Below, piece after piece: positions 34,077-44,085 of a stretch of 64,000 bases of DNA. Position 1 is the first letter of the stretch, and every line of letters starts with the position of its first letter. The notes under the pieces are model-generated. The model was not told the origin of the DNA. It saw only the letters and a program-made list of their open reading frames with translations, and did no database searches. Source of the stretch: Mycobacterium shigaense (lineage in GTDB: Bacteria > Actinomycetota > Actinomycetes > Mycobacteriales > Mycobacteriaceae); contig NZ_AP018164.1 in the NCBI RefSeq assembly GCF_002356315.1, positions 1,984,001 to 2,048,000 of the forward strand. The letters run 5' to 3'. A program made the translations under genes and the position numbers.

Positions 34077-34988
34077 ATGGTGAATAGCGCGGCGCAGGCC
34101 AGCAGCGGACGTACCGGAACGGCGCGGGTCAAGCGCGGCATGGCCGAGATGCTCAAGGGCGGCGTGATCATGGACGTCGTCACCCCCGAGCAGGCCCGCA
34201 TCGCAGAAGGTGCCGGTGCCGTCGCGGTGATGGCGCTGGAGCGGGTGCCCGCGGACATCCGCGCCCAGGGCGGGGTGTCCCGGATGAGCGACCCCGACAT
34301 GATCGAAGGCATCATCGCCGCGGTCACCATCCCGGTCATGGCTAAGGCCCGCATCGGGCATTTCGTCGAGGCGCAGATCCTGCAGAGCCTCGGGGTGGAC
34401 TACGTCGACGAGTCCGAGGTGCTGACCCCCGCCGACTACACCCACCACATCGACAAGTGGAAGTTCACGGTGCCGTTCGTGTGCGGTGCGACCAACCTCG
34501 GCGAGGCCCTGCGACGCATCAACGAGGGCGCCGCGATGATCCGGTCCAAGGGCGAAGCCGGCACCGGCGACGTCTCCAACGCGACCACCCACATGCGTGC
34601 GATCGGTGGTGAGATCCGGCGCCTGAGTTCGTTGTCGGACGACGAATTATTCGTTGCGGCAAAGGAATTGCAGGCGCCCTACGAACTCGTCGTCGAGGTC
34701 GCTCGGGCCGGCAAGCTGCCCGTCACGCTGTTCACCGCAGGCGGCATCGCCACCCCGGCGGACGCGGCGATGATGATGCAACTCGGCGCCGAGGGCGTCT
34801 TCGTGGGCTCGGGCATCTTCAAATCCGGCGCCCCCGAGCACCGCGCCGCCGCGATCGTCAAGGCCACCACGTTCTACGACGACCCGGACGTGCTGGCCAA
34901 GGTGTCGCGCGGGCTGGGCGAGCCGATGGTCGGCATCAACGTCGAGCAGATCGCGCAGCCGCACCGCCTGGCCGAGCGCGGCTGGTAA
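34077..34988 (+). CDS. pdxS: Pyridoxal 5'-phosphate synthase subunit PdxS
   Basis: A 303-residue TIM-barrel synthase. Blocks are [54 protein letters not shown] (catalytic Lys), [12 protein letters not shown] (second Lys and phosphate loop) and [32 protein letters not shown]. It makes PLP from ribose 5-phosphate, glyceraldehyde 3-phosphate and ammonia supplied by PdxT. pdxT is one gene downstream, with tesB inserted between, as in M. tuberculosis. AGAGG precedes the ATG. Confidence 0.97.
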   Translation: MVNSAAQASSGRTGTARVKRGMAEMLKGGVIMDVVTPEQARIAEGAGAVAVMALERVPADIRAQGGVSRMSDPDMIEGIIAAVTIPVMAKARIGHFVEAQILQSLGVDYVDESEVLTPADYTHHIDKWKFTVPFVCGATNLGEALRRINEGAAMIRSKGEAGTGDVSNATTHMRAIGGEIRRLSSLSDDELFVAAKELQAPYELVVEVARAGKLPVTLFTAGGIATPADAAMMMQLGAEGVFVGSGIFKSGAPEHRAAAIVKATTFYDDPDVLAKVSRGLGEPMVGINVEQIAQPHRLAERGW

Positions 34989-34997
34989 AACAATTCC

Positions 34998-35834
34998 GTG
35001 TCGATCGAAGAGATCCTTGATCTCGAGCAGCTCGAGATCAACATCTACCGCGGCAGCGTGTTCAGCCCGGAGTCCGGCTTCTTGCAGCGCACCTTCGGGG
35101 GCCATGTGGCCGGCCAGTCGCTGGTGTCGGCGGTGCGCACCGTCGACCCGCAGTATCAGGTGCATTCGCTGCACGGGTATTTCTTGCGGCCCGGGGACGC
35201 GTTAGCGCGGACGGTTTTCATCGTCGAACGCTCCCGGGACGGTGGTTCGTTCGCCACGCGGCGGGTCAACGCCATCCAGCACGGCGAGATCATCTTCAGC
35301 ATGGGGGCGTCCTTCCATACCGATCAGGAAGGCATCCACCACCAGGACCCGATGCCGTCCGCGCCGCCACCCGACGGGCTGCCCGGGCTGGACTCGATCA
35401 AGGTTTTCGACGACGCCGGGTTCAAGCAGTTCGAGGAGTGGGACGTCTGCATCGTGCCGCGCGAGCTGCTGCAGCTCTCGCCGGGTAAGGCCGCGCAGCA
35501 GCAGGTGTGGTTCCGCCACCGCGACCCGCTGCCCGACGACCCCGTGCTGCACATCTGCGCGCTGGCCTATATGAGCGACCTCACGCTGCTGGGATCGGCC
35601 CAGGTCACCCACCTCGACGTGCGGGAACACCTGCAGGTGGCGTCGCTGGACCACGCGATGTGGTTCATGCGGTCGTTCCGCGCCGACGAGTGGTTGCTTT
35701 ACGACCAGTCCTCGCCGTCGGCCAGCGGGGGCCGCGCCCTGTGCCAAGGCAAGATCTTCACCCAGAGCGGCGAGATGGTCGCGGCCGTGATGCAGGAGGG
35801 GCTGACCCGCTACCAGCGCGGGTACCGACCGTGA
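34998..35834 (+). CDS. tesB: Acyl-CoA thioesterase II
   Basis: A 278-residue double-hotdog thioesterase (TesB2, Rv2605c orthologue). It has [13 protein letters not shown] with the catalytic region of the first hotdog, [13 protein letters not shown], and in the second half [22 protein letters not shown] followed by [18 protein letters not shown]. The Asp in DHAMWF and the Thr/Gln set are present. It hydrolyses medium and long acyl-CoAs. GTG start nine bases after pdxS; its stop overlaps the pdxT GTG, so the three genes are one unit. Confidence 0.95.
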   Translation: MSIEEILDLEQLEINIYRGSVFSPESGFLQRTFGGHVAGQSLVSAVRTVDPQYQVHSLHGYFLRPGDALARTVFIVERSRDGGSFATRRVNAIQHGEIIFSMGASFHTDQEGIHHQDPMPSAPPPDGLPGLDSIKVFDDAGFKQFEEWDVCIVPRELLQLSPGKAAQQQVWFRHRDPLPDDPVLHICALAYMSDLTLLGSAQVTHLDVREHLQVASLDHAMWFMRSFRADEWLLYDQSSPSASGGRALCQGKIFTQSGEMVAAVMQEGLTRYQRGYRP

Positions 35835-36427
35835 GCCGGCCCCGGATCGGGGTGCTGGCGCTGCAGGGCGATACCCGCGAGCACCTGGCGGCGCTGCGCG
35901 AAGCCGGGGCCGAGTCGATGCCGGTGCGCCGCCGTAGCGAGATCGAGGCGATCGACGGGCTGGTCATTCCCGGCGGCGAATCCACCACGATGAGCCACCT
36001 GCTGCTCGATCTGGACCTGCTGGAACCGCTGCGGGCAAGGCTGGCTGACGGGCTGCCCGCCTACGGCGCCTGCGCCGGCATGATCCTGCTGGCCAGCGAG
36101 ATTCTCGATGCCGGTGCCGCCGGGCGTCAGGCCGTGCCGCTGCGCGGAATCGATATGACGGTGCGGCGCAACGCTTTTGGGCGGCAGGTCGACTCGTTCG
36201 AGGGCGATATCGCGTTCGCCGGCCTCGATTCCCCGGTGCGCGCGGTGTTCATCCGCGCGCCGTGGGTCGAGCGGGTCGGCGCGGGCGTGCGGGTGCTGGC
36301 CAGCGCCGCCGGCCACGTCGTGGCGGTGCGGCAGGGCTCGAAGCTGGCGACGGCGTTTCACCCGGAGGTGACCGGCGACCGTCGCATCCACCAGCTGTTC
36401 GTCGACATCGTCACCGGGGTGGCCTGA
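35831..36427 (+). CDS. pdxT: Pyridoxal 5'-phosphate synthase glutaminase PdxT
   Basis: A 198-residue class I glutamine amidotransferase. IGVLALQGD opens the protein, PGGESTT (G48-G49-E50-S51) forms the oxyanion strand, and the triad is Cys81 in YGACAGM with His177 and Glu179 in FHPEVTGD. It splits glutamine and passes ammonia to PdxS. GTG 35831 overlaps the tesB stop (GTGA). It is followed by a repeat-bearing gap of 233 bp before yebC. Confidence 0.96.
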   Translation: MSRPRIGVLALQGDTREHLAALREAGAESMPVRRRSEIEAIDGLVIPGGESTTMSHLLLDLDLLEPLRARLADGLPAYGACAGMILLASEILDAGAAGRQAVPLRGIDMTVRRNAFGRQVDSFEGDIAFAGLDSPVRAVFIRAPWVERVGAGVRVLASAAGHVVAVRQGSKLATAFHPEVTGDRRIHQLFVDIVTGVA

Positions 36428-36453
36428 CGCTCGTTCGACCGCCCGTGCCGCCA

Positions 36454-36580
36454 CCTCGAGTGCGCGTTCAGGGCCTTGAGCGTGCGCCCGCGGTGGGAAA
36501 ACCGCCGCGGAAATCCCGCCGTCAGCGCACACCCGACGCTGTCAGCGCACACCCGACGCCGTCAGCGCACAACCCGCGTG
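36454..36580. repeat. 20-bp-periodic intergenic repeat, copy 2
   Basis: Left units start at 36454 (CCTCGAGTGCGCGTTCAGGG) and 36474; right units GTCAGCGCACACCCGACGC(T/C) lie at 36521, 36541 and 36561, all exactly 20 bp apart. The centre has a GCGGT...ACCGC hairpin. Layout, period and the GTGCG/CGCAC core match the element at 10645-10820, although the unit sequence differs. It separates pdxT from yebC and may end or attenuate the pdx transcript. Confidence 0.82.
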
Positions 36581-36660
36581 CGGCGTCCGGACGGTCGCCG
36601 CCAATCGTCCACGTAGACTCGTCGGCGAACTTTACGGAACAGAAGAGGTAGCACACACAG

Positions 36661-37416
36661 ATGAGCGGCCATTCCAAGTGGGCCACCACCAAGCACCAGA
36701 AGGCCGTCAAGGACGCGCGCCGCGGCAAGGAGTTCGCCCGGCTGATCAAGAACATCGAGGTCGCCGCCCGCACCGGCGGTGGTGACCCAGCCGGCAACCC
36801 GACGCTGTACGACGCCATCCAGAAGGCGAAGAAGACCTCGGTGCCCAACGACAACATCGAGCGCGCCCGCAAGCGCGGCGCGGGCGAGGAAGCCGGCGGC
36901 GCCGACTACCAGACCATCATGTACGAGGGCTACGGGCCCAACGGCGTCGCCGTGCTGATCGAGTGCCTGACCGACAACCGCAACCGTGCGGCCGGCGAGG
37001 TCCGGGTGGCGGTGACTCGCAACGGCGGCAACATGGCCGACCCGGGCTCGGTGTCCTACCTGTTCACCCGCAAGGGCGTCGTCACGCTGGAGAAGAATGG
37101 CCTGACCGAGGACGACGTGCTGACGGCAGTGCTGGACGCCGGCGCCGAGGACGTCAACGACCTGGGTGAGAGCTTCGAGATTATCTCCGAGCCGACCGAC
37201 CTGGTGGCGGTCCGCACTGCGCTGCAGGACGCCGGCATCGACTACGAATCCGCCGAGGCCAGCTTCCAGCCGTCGGTCAGCGTGCCCGTCGACGTCGACG
37301 GCGCCCGCAAGGTGTTCAAGCTCGTCGACGCCCTGGAGGACAGCGACGACGTGCAGAACGTGTGGACCAACGTCGACCTGTCCGACGAGGTGCTCGCCGC
37401 CCTCGACGAGGAGTAG
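36661..37416 (+). CDS. YebC/PmpR-family regulatory protein
   Basis: A 251-residue protein of the YebC/TACO1 family, orthologue of Rv2603c. It has the N-terminal [63 protein letters not shown], and [13 protein letters not shown]. Family members act as DNA-binding regulators or as translation factors at poly-Pro stalls. The TAGACT element about 45 bp upstream may be the -10. Convergent with speE. In many bacteria the gene is next to ruvC; here speE and its four partners lie between. Confidence 0.95.
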   Translation: MSGHSKWATTKHQKAVKDARRGKEFARLIKNIEVAARTGGGDPAGNPTLYDAIQKAKKTSVPNDNIERARKRGAGEEAGGADYQTIMYEGYGPNGVAVLIECLTDNRNRAAGEVRVAVTRNGGNMADPGSVSYLFTRKGVVTLEKNGLTEDDVLTAVLDAGAEDVNDLGESFEIISEPTDLVAVRTALQDAGIDYESAEASFQPSVSVPVDVDGARKVFKLVDALEDSDDVQNVWTNVDLSDEVLAALDEE

Positions 37417-37422
37417 CTCGCG

Positions 37423-39018
37423 TTAGTCGTACCCGTGCCGCATGTCCTCGACGATGCGCGGGTTGTCCAGCGTCGACGGGTCCAGCGGGCGGGGGCCGAC
37501 ATCGGCGGAGAACACCGTCGCGGCCTGCAACACCTGCTGGTTGAGGAAGCGCAGCGGCGGCGCGTTGGCGGGCATGGTCGGGGTCGGCGGGGCATCGCCG
37601 CGGCCGGCCAGCGCGAAACCCCAATCGCCGAAGGTGGGCACGTGCACGTGATACGGCGTGACCGCGTAACCGGCCGAACGGATCGTCGACACCGTGCGCC
37701 AGAACGCCGTCAAGGTGGAGAACGGGCTGCCCGCCTGCACCAGCATCAGCCCGCCGGGCGCCAGCGCGTGCGCGACCAACGCGTAGAACTCGGACGAATA
37801 CAGCCGGCCCAGCACCGGGGTGTCCGGGTCGGGCAGATCGACGATGACGGCGTCGAAGCCGCCCGGTGGGCGCGCCTCCGGATGCGGGGCGCGCAACCAG
37901 TTCATCGCGTCGTCGATCACGATGTCGACCCGCGGGTTGTCCAGCGCGCCGCCGTTGGCTTCATGCAAGGTGGTGCGCGCGATGTCGATCACCGCGGCGT
38001 CGAGTTCGACCTGCACGATCTTGTCGACACCGGGCTGGCGCAACAACTCTCGCGCGGCCAGGCCGTCGCCGCCGCCGAGCACCAGCACCGAGTGCGCGCC
38101 TTCCCCACCTGGCCTGCCGAGCGCGGGGTAGACGACGCTCTCGGTGTAGCGGTATTCGTCCCGGGTGGAGAACTGCAAACCGCCGTCGAGGTACAAGCGC
38201 GTGTCGTTGTCGCGGCGGGTGACCACGATCTCCTGGTAAGCGGTGTGCCGATAGGCGATAATCGGATCGGCGTAAAGCCTTTGGCGACTTGTGGTTTCGA
38301 CGTCGTGAGAGCGGACCAGCAGTGAGACCAGCAGCGCGAGGGCGGCGGCGAGCGCGGTCAGCGCCGTCACCAGCTGCCTGGTCGATACCACGCGTCGCAG
38401 CAAGAACATCGCCACGACGGCCGCGGCGACCAGGTTGATGATGCCGGTGGCTGCCGCGCCGCGGATCATCCCCAGCTGCGGCAGCAGAATGAACGGCCAC
38501 ACCAGCCCGCCGACCAGCGCGCCCAGGTAGTCGGCCGCGTTGAGGTTGGCCAGCGTCCGGCCGGCATCGGTGGCCCCCGCCGTGCGCCCCTGTTGCAGCA
38601 GCGTCATCAGCAGCGGCACCTCGGCGCCGACCAGCCCGCCGATCACGGCGGTGCTGATCGCCAGCACCCAGGTCGACCCGTCGACGAACGCGAACACGAC
38701 ATACAGTGCCGCCGCGGACAGTCCGCCGATGATGCCTAGCAGCGCCTCGATTGCAATGAAAGTTATTGCCGCATAACGCAATAACGGCTTGACTAGCAGT
38801 GCGCCCGCGCCCAGTGCCGCGATGTAGCCCGCGACGATCAGCGAGGTGGCGACGATGCCGCCGCCGTTGAGGCTCGCCGACAGCGTCAGCAGTGCCAACT
38901 CGTACACGATGCCGCACGCCGCACACGCCGCGACGGCCGCCAGCAACACGGCCCGCCAGCGTGCCGACGTTTGCGTCGGCCGGACCCCCTGTGGCGCCGG
39001 CGAGTCGACCGATGTCAT
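37423..39018 (-). CDS. speE: Membrane-linked polyamine aminopropyltransferase
   Basis: A 531-residue two-part protein. Residues ~20-230 hold seven or so membrane helices. The C-terminal ~290 residues are a spermidine-synthase domain with [45 protein letters not shown] (SAM-like site), [14 protein letters not shown] and [13 protein letters not shown]. Orthologue of Rv2601. It would transfer an aminopropyl group from decarboxylated SAM to a polyamine. No speD gene is in the window. Overlaps the DUF350 gene (ATGA) and is last in a five-gene leftward cluster. Confidence 0.93.
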   Translation of the reverse strand: MTSVDSPAPQGVRPTQTSARWRAVLLAAVAACAACGIVYELALLTLSASLNGGGIVATSLIVAGYIAALGAGALLVKPLLRYAAITFIAIEALLGIIGGLSAAALYVVFAFVDGSTWVLAISTAVIGGLVGAEVPLLMTLLQQGRTAGATDAGRTLANLNAADYLGALVGGLVWPFILLPQLGMIRGAAATGIINLVAAAVVAMFLLRRVVSTRQLVTALTALAAALALLVSLLVRSHDVETTSRQRLYADPIIAYRHTAYQEIVVTRRDNDTRLYLDGGLQFSTRDEYRYTESVVYPALGRPGGEGAHSVLVLGGGDGLAARELLRQPGVDKIVQVELDAAVIDIARTTLHEANGGALDNPRVDIVIDDAMNWLRAPHPEARPPGGFDAVIVDLPDPDTPVLGRLYSSEFYALVAHALAPGGLMLVQAGSPFSTLTAFWRTVSTIRSAGYAVTPYHVHVPTFGDWGFALAGRGDAPPTPTMPANAPPLRFLNQQVLQAATVFSADVGPRPLDPSTLDNPRIVEDMRHGYD

Positions 39019-39470
39019 GACACCGCGGCGGCCGTCACAAACCCCACCGCCAGCAGCATCACGGCCACCGCGAACGACCCGGGATGCAGCGCCGGGTCGT
39101 CGACGTGCTCGTGGAAGTTGCCCGGAATCAGCACGTGAACCGCCAGCAGCGCGACGGCCAACAGGGCCACACCCATCAGGCCGTAGACCGCCACGCCCAA
39201 CAGCCCCTGGCCCAGCTGGCTATACGAGTTGGCGATCGCGCTGACGATAACGACGGTGAGCGAGACGTACATCGCGCACGCAACGACCACGGCGTTCGGG
39301 CGGCGATCGAGGAAAACCAGTTGGCGCAGCTTGCCGGGGGTCAACAGGTCTACCATGTAGAACCCGATCAGCAGGACCCCCATGCCGACAACGAAATACA
39401 GGATCGTCGCGACGACGCCTTTGAGGACTGGGTTGACGTCGACGTTTCCGATCTCGAAGGCAAGGTACAC
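39015..39470 (-). CDS. DUF350 membrane protein
   Basis: A 151-residue protein with four membrane helices in two similar pairs ([20 protein letters not shown] and [16 protein letters not shown]), the DUF350 pattern. Orthologue of Rv2600. DUF350 genes are repeatedly found beside membrane SpeE, DUF4178 and DUF4247 genes, as here. Its stop overlaps the speE ATG. A scaffold or channel role is a guess; no catalytic motif is visible. Confidence 0.88.
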   Translation of the reverse strand: MYLAFEIGNVDVNPVLKGVVATILYFVVGMGVLLIGFYMVDLLTPGKLRQLVFLDRRPNAVVVACAMYVSLTVVIVSAIANSYSQLGQGLLGVAVYGLMGVALLAVALLAVHVLIPGNFHEHVDDPALHPGSFAVAVMLLAVGFVTAAAVS

Positions 39471-39504
39471 AGCTATCTCCTTTGCGGTTGCCGCCCGATA
39501 GGCA

Positions 39505-39954
39505 TTACTTGGTCCCCCCGGGACCGCCGGGGGTTCCGCCGGAGCCGCTTGACGGGGAGCCGGGGCCGAACCCGGGGCCGAGGAAGATGAACGACCCGTG
39601 GTTGTATCCGGCGCTCAAGGTTTCGACCCGGATGGTGCAGGGGCGGTTGCCGTCCGGGCCGACGATCACGATGTTGTTGCTGTACCGCAGGTACTCATTA
39701 TTGTCGTTGTCGGCGCGTGCGTCGGGCGCCTGATAGTCGGCGAGGGAGTCGGCCACCTCGTCGGGGGTGTCGCTGCACACGTACCGCGTTCCGTTGGCGT
39801 CGCGGGCATACTCCTTGTAGTTGCTCGCGATGTAGGACGCAATGTCCTTGTTGAGCAACATGATTCCGAAGACCAACGACGCGATCCCGGCGAGCGCCAG
39901 GCCACCGGAGAGAATGAGCAAGCCGTTGCGGCTCATGCGGTTCCAGCGGCTCAC
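39505..39954 (-). CDS. DUF4247-like membrane protein
   Basis: A 149-residue single-span protein: membrane helix at about residues 8-33, then an outside domain with [32 protein letters not shown] (two Cys that could pair) and [21 protein letters not shown], ending in a Gly/Ser/Pro tail. Orthologue of Rv2599. GTG 39954 overlaps the upstream stop as GTGA and is preferred over GTG 39963. Part of the speE cluster; function unknown. Confidence 0.86.
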   Translation of the reverse strand: MSRWNRMSRNGLLILSGGLALAGIASLVFGIMLLNKDIASYIASNYKEYARDANGTRYVCSDTPDEVADSLADYQAPDARADNDNNEYLRYSNNIVIVGPDGNRPCTIRVETLSAGYNHGSFIFLGPGFGPGSPSSGSGGTPGGPGGTK

Positions 39955-40454
39955 GGGTGCCACCGGCTCGCCGTGTGCACCACCACGCCGCCGGATGCCG
40001 CCGGGTACAGGTGCCAGGTCTGCCAGCGCCAGCCGGTGCCGTCGGGCTCGGCGGCCAGCACGGTCAGGGCGGCGTCATCGCCGGGAAACGTACCGCCCAG
40101 CCAGCCGGTCGCGGTGCTGCACTCGTCCCGAAGCCGTTGCGCGAGTTGGCGAAACACCTCCTCGTCGTGCATGACCGTGCTGGATTCGATGCGGTAGCCT
40201 GGGGCGTCCGCATGCTCCGGAAGCGGGCCGCCGTGCTTGCGGGCGGTGCATGACACCTGTTCGGAGAAGCGACCCGCGGCGTGTTCGACCGTGACGACGT
40301 GTGAGGCGCCCAGCACCCCGAGCCGCAGCGCACCGCCGCCGGGATGCTCCAGCAGGTAGCTGGCCAGCGGTGGGGGCGCCGGAGCATTGAGCGCCAGCCC
40401 GAGTCGTGTTCCGGATACGTCCGCCGGAGCCACGGCGAGTCGATGGAGCGGCAC
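39951..40454 (-). CDS. DUF2617 family protein
   Basis: A 167-residue soluble protein matching the DUF2617 pattern (Rv2598 orthologue): GVLGASHVVTVEHAAGRFSEQVSC near the middle, HDEEVFRQLAQRL, and a terminal WRWQTWHLYPA. No signal or helix for membrane insertion. Overlaps the DUF4247 gene after it and follows the DUF4178 gene by nine bases. Role unknown; always found in this cluster in the mycobacterial genomes I recall. Confidence 0.86.
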   Translation of the reverse strand: MPLHRLAVAPADVSGTRLGLALNAPAPPPLASYLLEHPGGGALRLGVLGASHVVTVEHAAGRFSEQVSCTARKHGGPLPEHADAPGYRIESSTVMHDEEVFRQLAQRLRDECSTATGWLGGTFPGDDAALTVLAAEPDGTGWRWQTWHLYPAASGGVVVHTASRWHP

Positions 40455-40463
40455 CGGGTGGTC

Positions 40464-41075
40464 CTAGGGGGCTGACGGTGGAGGAGCGGGGTAGACGGTG
40501 AGCTCGCCGGGCAGCACGGGCTTGCCCGTCGATATCTCCCACGGCATGTCGGGGGCCCAGCGCTCGAACGACAACAGTGCCGACTCGTCGGCGTTGGTGC
40601 AGTCCAGGAATTCCATCTCGCCGCCGGGGGGCAGCCCGGTCGTGCCCTCGCTGGTGTAGGAGGACCGGCCCCGCTCGGATTCGTGGAAGGTCACGCCGTC
40701 CACCACGTACCGGTCGCCGGGCTGCAGCGTGAGGTCTTTGCGGGTCACCCACAGCGCCAGCTTGAGGCGCCCGTCGTCGTCCTCGACGCTGAACCACAGC
40801 GGCTGATCGCCGCCTTCCAGCAGGTGCTCCCACCAGACGAACGGGCCCTCGCGATACGTCACCGAACCGCGGACGACGTAGTCGATGCCGCCGTGGCTGA
40901 CGATCGCGCCCGGACCCAGTTGCCGCGGCCCGAACTGCGGCATGGCGTTGAAGGTCAGCGGATCGGACCGGCCGCCGGGCTGGGCCGATTTCTTGGGCCG
41001 CCGCAAAGCGATGACGAGCACCACGATGGACGCGACGAACAGCACCGCGGCGAGTACCACCAGCAGTGTTCCCAC
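40464..41075 (-). CDS. DUF4178 membrane-anchored protein
   Basis: A 203-residue protein with an N-terminal membrane helix ([20 protein letters not shown]) and a basic stop, then a soluble DUF4178 beta-rich domain: [47 protein letters not shown] and [12 protein letters not shown]. Orthologue of Rv2597. It is the first gene of the leftward cluster ending in speE and is divergent from ruvC. Function unknown. Confidence 0.88.
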   Translation of the reverse strand: MGTLLVVLAAVLFVASIVVLVIALRRPKKSAQPGGRSDPLTFNAMPQFGPRQLGPGAIVSHGGIDYVVRGSVTYREGPFVWWEHLLEGGDQPLWFSVEDDDGRLKLALWVTRKDLTLQPGDRYVVDGVTFHESERGRSSYTSEGTTGLPPGGEMEFLDCTNADESALLSFERWAPDMPWEISTGKPVLPGELTVYPAPPPSAP

Positions 41076-41224
41076 GCCGTCCCTTTCCGTGCCCCGTCGC
41101 GAGAGCGAATTTTGGAACTCAAGTTAACAGCTTTTGCGCAGGGCGGGCCAGATACGCGCGCGGGCCAAGAAACCGGGCCCCGCGCGTGTCCTGCCGGCAG
41201 CGGTCGGTCCCGACCGCTACCCTA

Positions 41225-41240
41225 TCGAACAGCTGTTCGG
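41225..41240 (+). promoter_or_regulatory. LexA (SOS) box upstream of ruvC
   Basis: TCGAAC-AGCT-GTTCGG at 41225-41240 matches the mycobacterial/Bacillus-type SOS box TCGAAC-N4-GTTCGA at all but the last base. It lies 34 bp before the ruvC ATG, so LexA should repress ruvCAB until DNA damage activates RecA. Confidence 0.85.
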
Positions 41241-41273
41241 TGGATGAGGCTTGGGAAGAAGCGGGAGCGGGCA

Positions 41274-41843
41274 ATGCGCGTGATGGGCGTCGATCCCGGG
41301 CTGACCCGGTGCGGGCTGTCGCTGGTCGAGACCGGGCGCGGCCGCAGCGTGGTCGCGCTGGACGTCGACGTGGTGCGTACCCCGTCGGATGCGCCGCTGC
41401 CCATGCGGCTGCTGGCCATCAGCGACGCGGTCGAGCACTGGCTGGACACCCACCGGCCGGACGTCGTGGCCATCGAGCGGGTGTTCTCCCAGCACAACGT
41501 GTCGACGGTGATGGGCACCGCGCAGGCCGGCGGCGTGATCGCGCTGGCGGCTGCCCGGCGCGCGGTCGAGGTGCACTTCCACACGCCCAGCGAGGTCAAG
41601 GCAGCCGTCACCGGCAACGGCACCGCTGACAAGGCTCAGGTCACCGCGATGATCACCAGAATCCTTGCGCTGCAATCCAAACCGACGCCGGCCGACGCCG
41701 CCGACGCGCTGGCGCTGGCCATCTGCCACTGCTGGCGCGCGCCGATGCTGGCCCGGATGGCCGCCGCCGAGGCGCTGGCCGCTAAGCAACGCGACGCCTA
41801 CGCGGCCAAGCTGAAGAGCGCAAAGGTCAAGGCCGCCCGATGA
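41274..41843 (+). CDS. ruvC: Holliday junction resolvase RuvC
   Basis: A 189-residue endonuclease. The catalytic acids are Asp7 in MGVDPGLT, Glu68 in VAIERVF, and the Asp pair in [14 protein letters not shown]. It cuts four-way junctions with Mg. ATG 41274 gives the canonical N-terminus; a longer open frame upstream contains the SOS box. Overlaps ruvA (ATGA). First gene of ruvCAB. Confidence 0.97.
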   Translation: MRVMGVDPGLTRCGLSLVETGRGRSVVALDVDVVRTPSDAPLPMRLLAISDAVEHWLDTHRPDVVAIERVFSQHNVSTVMGTAQAGGVIALAAARRAVEVHFHTPSEVKAAVTGNGTADKAQVTAMITRILALQSKPTPADAADALALAICHCWRAPMLARMAAAEALAAKQRDAYAAKLKSAKVKAAR

Positions 41844-42454
41844 TCTCGTCGATACGCGGTGAAGTCCTCGAAGTGGCACTCGACCACGCGGTGATCGAGG
41901 CCGGCGGCGTCGGCTACCACGTCAACGCCACCCCCTCGACGCTGGCCACGTTGCGCCACGGCAGTGAAGCCCGGCTGGTCACCGCGATGATCGTGCGCGA
42001 GGATTCCCAGACGCTGTACGGATTTCCGGACCGCGACACCCGTGACCTGTTCTTGACGCTGCTCTCGGTGTCCGGCGTCGGGCCGCGGCTGGCCATGGCG
42101 ACCCTGGCCGTGCACGACGCCGACTCGTTGCGCCAGGCGCTGGCCGACGGCGACGTCGTCGCGCTGACCCGGGTGCCCGGGATCGGCAAGCGCAGCGCCG
42201 AACGTATGGTGCTGGAGTTGCGCGACAAGATCTATGCCACCGGCACGTCCGCCCCGGCCCCGGCCGGCGCGAGCGCCAACGGCCACGCGGTGCGAGGCCC
42301 GGTGGTCGAGGCCCTGGTGGGTCTGGGCTTCGCAGCGAAGCAGGCCGAGGACGCTACCGACAGTGTGCTGGCCGCCAGCCGCGAAAAGGGTGAGCAGCCG
42401 ACGACTTCCGGCGCGCTGCGCGCCGCCCTGTCGATACTGGGCAAGGCGAAATGA
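41840..42454 (+). CDS. ruvA: Holliday junction branch migration protein RuvA
   Basis: A 204-residue protein: N-terminal OB fold ([28 protein letters not shown]), two helix-hairpin-helix segments ([16 protein letters not shown] and [19 protein letters not shown]), an Ala/Pro linker, and the C-terminal domain III that binds RuvB ([17 protein letters not shown]). It holds the junction as a tetramer. Overlaps ruvC upstream and ruvB downstream by four bases each. Confidence 0.97.
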   Translation: MISSIRGEVLEVALDHAVIEAGGVGYHVNATPSTLATLRHGSEARLVTAMIVREDSQTLYGFPDRDTRDLFLTLLSVSGVGPRLAMATLAVHDADSLRQALADGDVVALTRVPGIGKRSAERMVLELRDKIYATGTSAPAPAGASANGHAVRGPVVEALVGLGFAAKQAEDATDSVLAASREKGEQPTTSGALRAALSILGKAK

Positions 42455-43521
42455 GCGACTACGACGATCCCGACGACTACGCGGATCGCGACCTGCGCGA
42501 AGTTTCTGGGGCCCTGACCGTCGGCGAGGGCGATGTCGACGTCAGCCTGCGGCCCCGCTCACTGGGGGAGTTCATCGGCCAGGCCCGGGTGCGCGAGCAG
42601 TTGCAGTTGGTCATCGAGGGAGCCAAAAATCGCGGCGGCACACCGGATCACATCCTGTTGTCGGGACCGCCGGGGCTGGGCAAGACGTCGCTGGCGATGA
42701 TCATCGCCGCCGAGCTGGGTTCCTCGCTGCGCGTGACGTCGGGGCCCGCGCTCGAGCGCGCCGGCGATCTGGCCGCGATGCTGTCCAACCTGGTCGAGCA
42801 CGACGTGCTGTTCATCGATGAGATCCATCGCATCGCCCGGCCTGCCGAGGAGATGCTCTACCTCGCGATGGAGGACTTCCGGGTCGACGTGGTGGTGGGC
42901 AAAGGCCCTGGGGCGACGTCGATTCCGCTGGACGTCGCACCGTTCACCCTGGTCGGTGCGACCACCCGGTCGGGTGCGCTGACGGGACCGCTGCGTGACC
43001 GGTTCGGCTTCACCGCGCACATGGATTTCTACGAGCCGTCCGAACTCGAGCGGGTGCTGAGCCGGTCGGCCGGCATCCTCGGCATCGAGCTGGGCGCCGA
43101 TGCCGGCGCCGAGATCGCCCGGCGCTCGCGCGGGACGCCCCGCATCGCCAACCGCCTGTTGCGCCGCGTGCGTGACTTCGCCGAGGTGCGGGCCGACGGT
43201 GTGATCACCCGGGACGTCGCCAAGGCGGCGCTGGCGGTCTACGACGTCGACGAGTTCGGCCTGGACCGGCTGGACCGGGCGGTGCTCTCGGCGCTGACCC
43301 GCAGCTTCGGCGGCGGCCCGGTCGGGGTTTCGACGCTGGCCGTCGCGGTCGGGGAGGAGGCTGCCACCGTCGAGGAAGTGTGCGAGCCGTTCCTAGTGCG
43401 TGCCGGCATGGTCGCCCGGACCCCGCGCGGCCGGGTGGCCACCGCGCTGGCCTGGACACACTTGGGCCTGGTTCCACCGGCCGGGGTCACCGGGCTGAGC
43501 CAGCCGGGGCTATTCGAATAG
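42451..43521 (+). CDS. ruvB: Holliday junction DNA helicase RuvB
   Basis: A 356-residue AAA+ motor. It has [12 protein letters not shown], Walker A GPPGLGKT (72-79), Walker [10 protein letters not shown], sensor 1 VGATTRSG, the arginine finger in GPLRDRFG, and sensor 2 [19 protein letters not shown], ending with the winged-helix [14 protein letters not shown]. It drives branch migration by hexameric rings on RuvA. Last gene of the SOS-controlled ruvCAB. Confidence 0.97.
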   Translation: MSDYDDPDDYADRDLREVSGALTVGEGDVDVSLRPRSLGEFIGQARVREQLQLVIEGAKNRGGTPDHILLSGPPGLGKTSLAMIIAAELGSSLRVTSGPALERAGDLAAMLSNLVEHDVLFIDEIHRIARPAEEMLYLAMEDFRVDVVVGKGPGATSIPLDVAPFTLVGATTRSGALTGPLRDRFGFTAHMDFYEPSELERVLSRSAGILGIELGADAGAEIARRSRGTPRIANRLLRRVRDFAEVRADGVITRDVAKAALAVYDVDEFGLDRLDRAVLSALTRSFGGGPVGVSTLAVAVGEEAATVEEVCEPFLVRAGMVARTPRGRVATALAWTHLGLVPPAGVTGLSQPGLFE

Positions 43522-43582
43522 CGACGATCGCGAGCGCGGCGTTGCCGGGCGAAGCGGTCGTCACCGTCAGAGAAGAGGCGCA

Positions 43583-43969
43583 ATGATCATCGCCGGGTTG
43601 GTGTTCGCCGCGTTGGCGGCGCTGCTGCACGTCTACATCTTCGTGATGGAGTCGTTGACCTGGACGTCGCCGCGCACTCGCGCGACGTTCGGCACCACGC
43701 CCGAGGAGGCCGAGACCACCCGGCTGCTGGCCTTCAACCAGGGCTTCTACAACCTGTTCCTCGCGATCGCCAGCGGAATCGGCGTCGCAGCGATCGGAAC
43801 CGGACACCGGCTCGTCGGGGCCACCCTCGTCTTCGCCGGAGTCGGGTCGATGGCCGCCGCCGCGGTCGTCCTGCTGCTGTCGGCGCCGGACAAGGCGCGG
43901 GCGGCGATCACGCAGGGCACCTTCCCGTTGATCGCCCTCGTGCTGCTGAGCCTGAGCCTGTACTCGTAA
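43583..43969 (+). CDS. DUF1304 membrane protein
   Basis: A 128-residue protein with four membrane helices and the DUF1304 marks HVYIFVMESLTW near the N-terminus and AFNQGFYNLFLAI in the middle. AGAAGAGG precedes the ATG. It follows ruvB by 61 bp on the same strand and may be read through from it. Family function unknown. Confidence 0.88.
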   Translation: MIIAGLVFAALAALLHVYIFVMESLTWTSPRTRATFGTTPEEAETTRLLAFNQGFYNLFLAIASGIGVAAIGTGHRLVGATLVFAGVGSMAAAAVVLLLSAPDKARAAITQGTFPLIALVLLSLSLYS

Positions 43970-44085
43970 CACCTGACTCACCGGTATCACTGGTAACAGG
44001 CTCCTTGGCTGGTCAGGTTATATCCGGGTGGGGCAGGGGTACCCACGCGATGCTGAAGTAGCCCGGCATCGACCAAGGAGACGTG

